Assembly: GCF_026230105.1 (NCBI RefSeq) | Contig: NC_079476.1 | Location: forward strand, 9,376,709-9,440,708 | Reading direction: 5' to 3' | Source: Diorhabda sublineata | Lineage: Eukaryota; Arthropoda; Insecta; Coleoptera; Chrysomelidae | DNA: 64,000 nucleotides | Shown here: positions 63,131-64,000 of the stretch, one piece after another | Layout: each line of letters starts with the position of its first letter | Numbering within the stretch: the first letter of the stretch is position 1 | Position numbers and translations under genes: made by a program | Notes under the pieces: model-generated | Database searches by the model: none | The model's input: only the letters and a program-made list of their open reading frames with translations | What the model was told of the DNA's origin: nothing

Positions 63131-64000
63131 TCAATCAATGAAGAGACTGAAGACATATGAGTTATGTTATTGTTTACGTACGTTATACGTAAATTCAAAC
63201 TCTATAGTTGTAAACAATAAGTAATATCGTATGATGTTAATATTTAGAAGCTATATCAGTGGTTATTTCATCTGCTTGTCATTTATCAAAAGCCATACCG
63301 TATTTTTATTATTTTGAAAAGAACAGATTTTATCTATTAGGGCAAAATGACATAAAATATATCACACAAATGGGCATTATAGAATTTGAAAATTCTATAT
63401 TTACTAAAACATGCTGAATAATTATCTTAATTAGTTAACCTATATTAGCACAGTCAACACAAATCAGTAAGATCTAGTGCAACTGTAGTAGTGTTTTGAA
63501 TATTCAATACATACTCGTAAGTTATGGAAGCTGTGTCACTTTGAACACAATATTCAGTAGTTCATGTAAAACAGTATGTATTAGCATATTATGAAGAACA
63601 CTACCTCATTCAAAACGGAAGAATATTATGAATTTCTGAACTCAGATTTGTTTGAAAAACGGCTTTTCTCTTATAGAATTAGTATCATTGAATACTTCAG
63701 AAACTAGTTAAAATGGAAAAATATACACCATCAATCAAAAGTTTTTGCCCATACATATAGTTTGCGTGATACACAACAAAACAATAAAAATATGATACAT
63801 TTTGATATTCATATTTTGAAGAACATATATACATAATGATATAGTAATATATTTAACTTTTTGATTAATCGATTTTTCATTTTATTATTTTCTGCTGATC
63901 AGGCGCTGGCCATAACGTAGTACATTTTTCTTCAATATTTTTTATAACTTTATTTCTTCAAAATCCGTTCAATATTCACAAGGTCTCTATTCCCCCTTCC
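63131..64000. other. Gene 2 intron 5, nothing recognised
   Basis: AT-rich intronic sequence. Possible acceptors (for example near 63902) lead directly to stops in the required phase, so the next exon probably lies beyond the window. Confidence 0.4.

Noticed and set aside
61554..64000. Next exon of gene 2
   Set aside because: Candidate acceptors near 61607 and 63902 lead to in-frame stops within a few codons; the exon is probably beyond the window.
1..64000. tRNA, rRNA, CRISPR or prokaryotic operon features
   Set aside because: None seen; inverted repeats and tandem repeats here are TE-related and irregular.

Overview
The window reads as AT-rich nuclear DNA from an insect. Genes are split by long introns, nearly all non-coding space is decayed transposable elements (TEs), and the element set (mariner/Tc1 types, piggyBac, Tigger/pogo, hAT, Penelope, Jockey-, RTE- and Dong/R4-like LINEs, Ty3/gypsy) is typical of arthropods. 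The order cannot be fixed from sequence alone; a beetle is a guess.

Only two host genes are visible. Both lie on the + strand, and both encode alpha-arrestins (arrestin domain-containing, ARRDC family). Gene 1 (2763-23476) has seven coding exons that splice in frame to 364 aa and end in a tail with a PPPY motif. Gene 2 starts at 48892, or possibly at a small upstream exon at 43846. It shows five coding exons (263 aa) and runs off the right edge. The two genes share exon sizes (103, 209 and 183 nt) and intron phases, so they are tandem duplicates. Alpha-arrestins are cargo adaptors that link membrane proteins to WW-domain Nedd4-type ubiquitin ligases for endocytosis.

Layout: 1-2750 holds MITE-like inverted repeats and a degenerate TTAGG-like tract. 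Gene 1 introns (2866-23294) hold a mariner, a Dong/R4-like LINE, a Harbinger-like remnant, piggyBac, a gypsy tail, a Cdc42 retrocopy fragment, a head-to-head Penelope pair, a Tc1-type element with long terminal inverted repeats, a palindromic MITE, an IS630-like transposase and an internally deleted mariner. The intergenic block (23477-48880) holds an RTE-like remnant, a ribozyme-like palindromic repeat, a roughly 900-bp-armed inverted duplication of a Tigger element, LINE pieces, a hAT transposase split by a nearly complete Ty3/gypsy retrotransposon (36778-42648, nearly identical LTRs, 4-bp target duplication, broken pol), and a DDE transposase. Gene 2 introns hold LINE pieces, (TA)n, GCACTAGTGC-core palindromes, MITEs and a Jockey element.

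No tRNA, rRNA, CRISPR or bacterial-type feature was seen. Most curious observations: the giant Tigger inverted repeat, the hammerhead-like hairpin repeats, a myristoylation-plus-membrane leader ORF in the gypsy element, the gypsy-into-hAT nesting, and the Cdc42 tail.
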